This document shows positions 63,704 through 64,000 of a DNA stretch of 64,000 bases, in pieces (within the stretch, counting starts at the first letter, position 1; each line of letters starts with the position of its first letter). The notes under the pieces were generated by a model. It did not search any database. It was not told the DNA's origin and saw nothing but the letters and a program-made list of their open reading frames with translations. Source of the stretch: Ascaphus truei (taxonomy: Eukaryota; Chordata; Amphibia; Anura; Ascaphidae); contig CM071579.1 in NCBI GenBank assembly GCA_036426205.1, forward strand, positions 13,484,071 through 13,548,070. The letters are read 5' to 3'. A program made the translations under genes and the position numbers.

Positions 63704-64000
63704 GTAGAGTATTTCATCTTCTCTGGCTTCCAGAAAAACATATTTAAAGTTATTGCTCATATTACTCACAGGCTATAGCAACACAAAGTTCTGTTTCATA
63801 AGAATGGTGGTAAGGAAAAAGTTACGGTTTTATGACTACTAACAAGTGTATAAGGCTTATTATCACAGGGCTTGATTTATAGTATAGACCTAGTCTCAAA
63901 GACGTAAAGAAGATAGCGCTACGCCATCGCTATTTAAGAAAGTGGACCCAGATTTACTTTTCTGCATGACAGAGTTACAAACAACTATTCTTAAAATATT
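63704..64000 (+). other. GAS2: Start of the next GAS2 intron
   Basis: The sequence begins GTAGAG after the Arg codon closing coding exon 6. No further coding exon is seen before the window ends. The missing GAR-domain half should lie downstream. Confidence 0.85.

Overview
The window is vertebrate nuclear DNA, most likely from an anuran amphibian with a large genome. Its only supported host gene is GAS2 (growth arrest-specific 2) on the + strand. Six consecutive coding exons are recognisable: 6903-7044, 22810-22934, 45098-45239, 54941-55004, 61623-61767 and 63596-63703. All have AG/GT boundaries, and their phases join into one 242-codon frame. They cover the N-terminus, the whole calponin-homology (CH) domain, the acidic/Ser-Pro linker and the first part of the GAR (Gas2-related) microtubule-binding domain. 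By comparison with the roughly 313-residue mammalian protein, about 70 C-terminal residues and the stop codon lie beyond position 64000. The exon with the start codon begins with a splice acceptor at 6881-6882, so at least one 5' non-coding exon and the promoter lie upstream; none was recognised in 1-6882.

All other recognisable content is intronic or upstream repeat DNA. It includes four copies of one non-LTR retrotransposon (L2/CR1-like; 1310-1532, 1912-2868, 23625-25930 and 51750-52285), two CR1 3' ends (13606-14066, 34920-35732) and several solo LTRs with target-site duplications. There are many non-autonomous DNA transposons: hAT-like with 8-bp duplications, Harbinger-like with TTA/TAA, and a Tigger/pogo-like element with TA. 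There are also two tRNA-derived SINEs with a MIR/CORE-like centre, two short arrays of a satellite of about 400 bp, and long simple-sequence tracts.

Layout: 1-6882 upstream or 5' intron; 7045-22809 intron, dominated by a 4.7-kb TIR-flanked element (14432-19094) that is mostly low-complexity DNA; 22935-45097 intron with most of the LTRs and nested LINEs; 45240-54940 intron; 55005-61622 intron with hAT and Harbinger MITEs; 61768-63595 short intron; from 63704 the next intron. Several insertions are nested: an LTR in a LINE, a SINE in a LINE, and a Harbinger MITE in a satellite array.

No operon, CRISPR array, defence locus or other novel multi-gene system was seen. The most unusual structures are a hAT-like element carrying nine exact-period 49-bp units, the 4.7-kb low-complexity TIR element, and the nested elements that can be dated relative to one another. 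Species assignment below 'probably frog' is not possible by eye.
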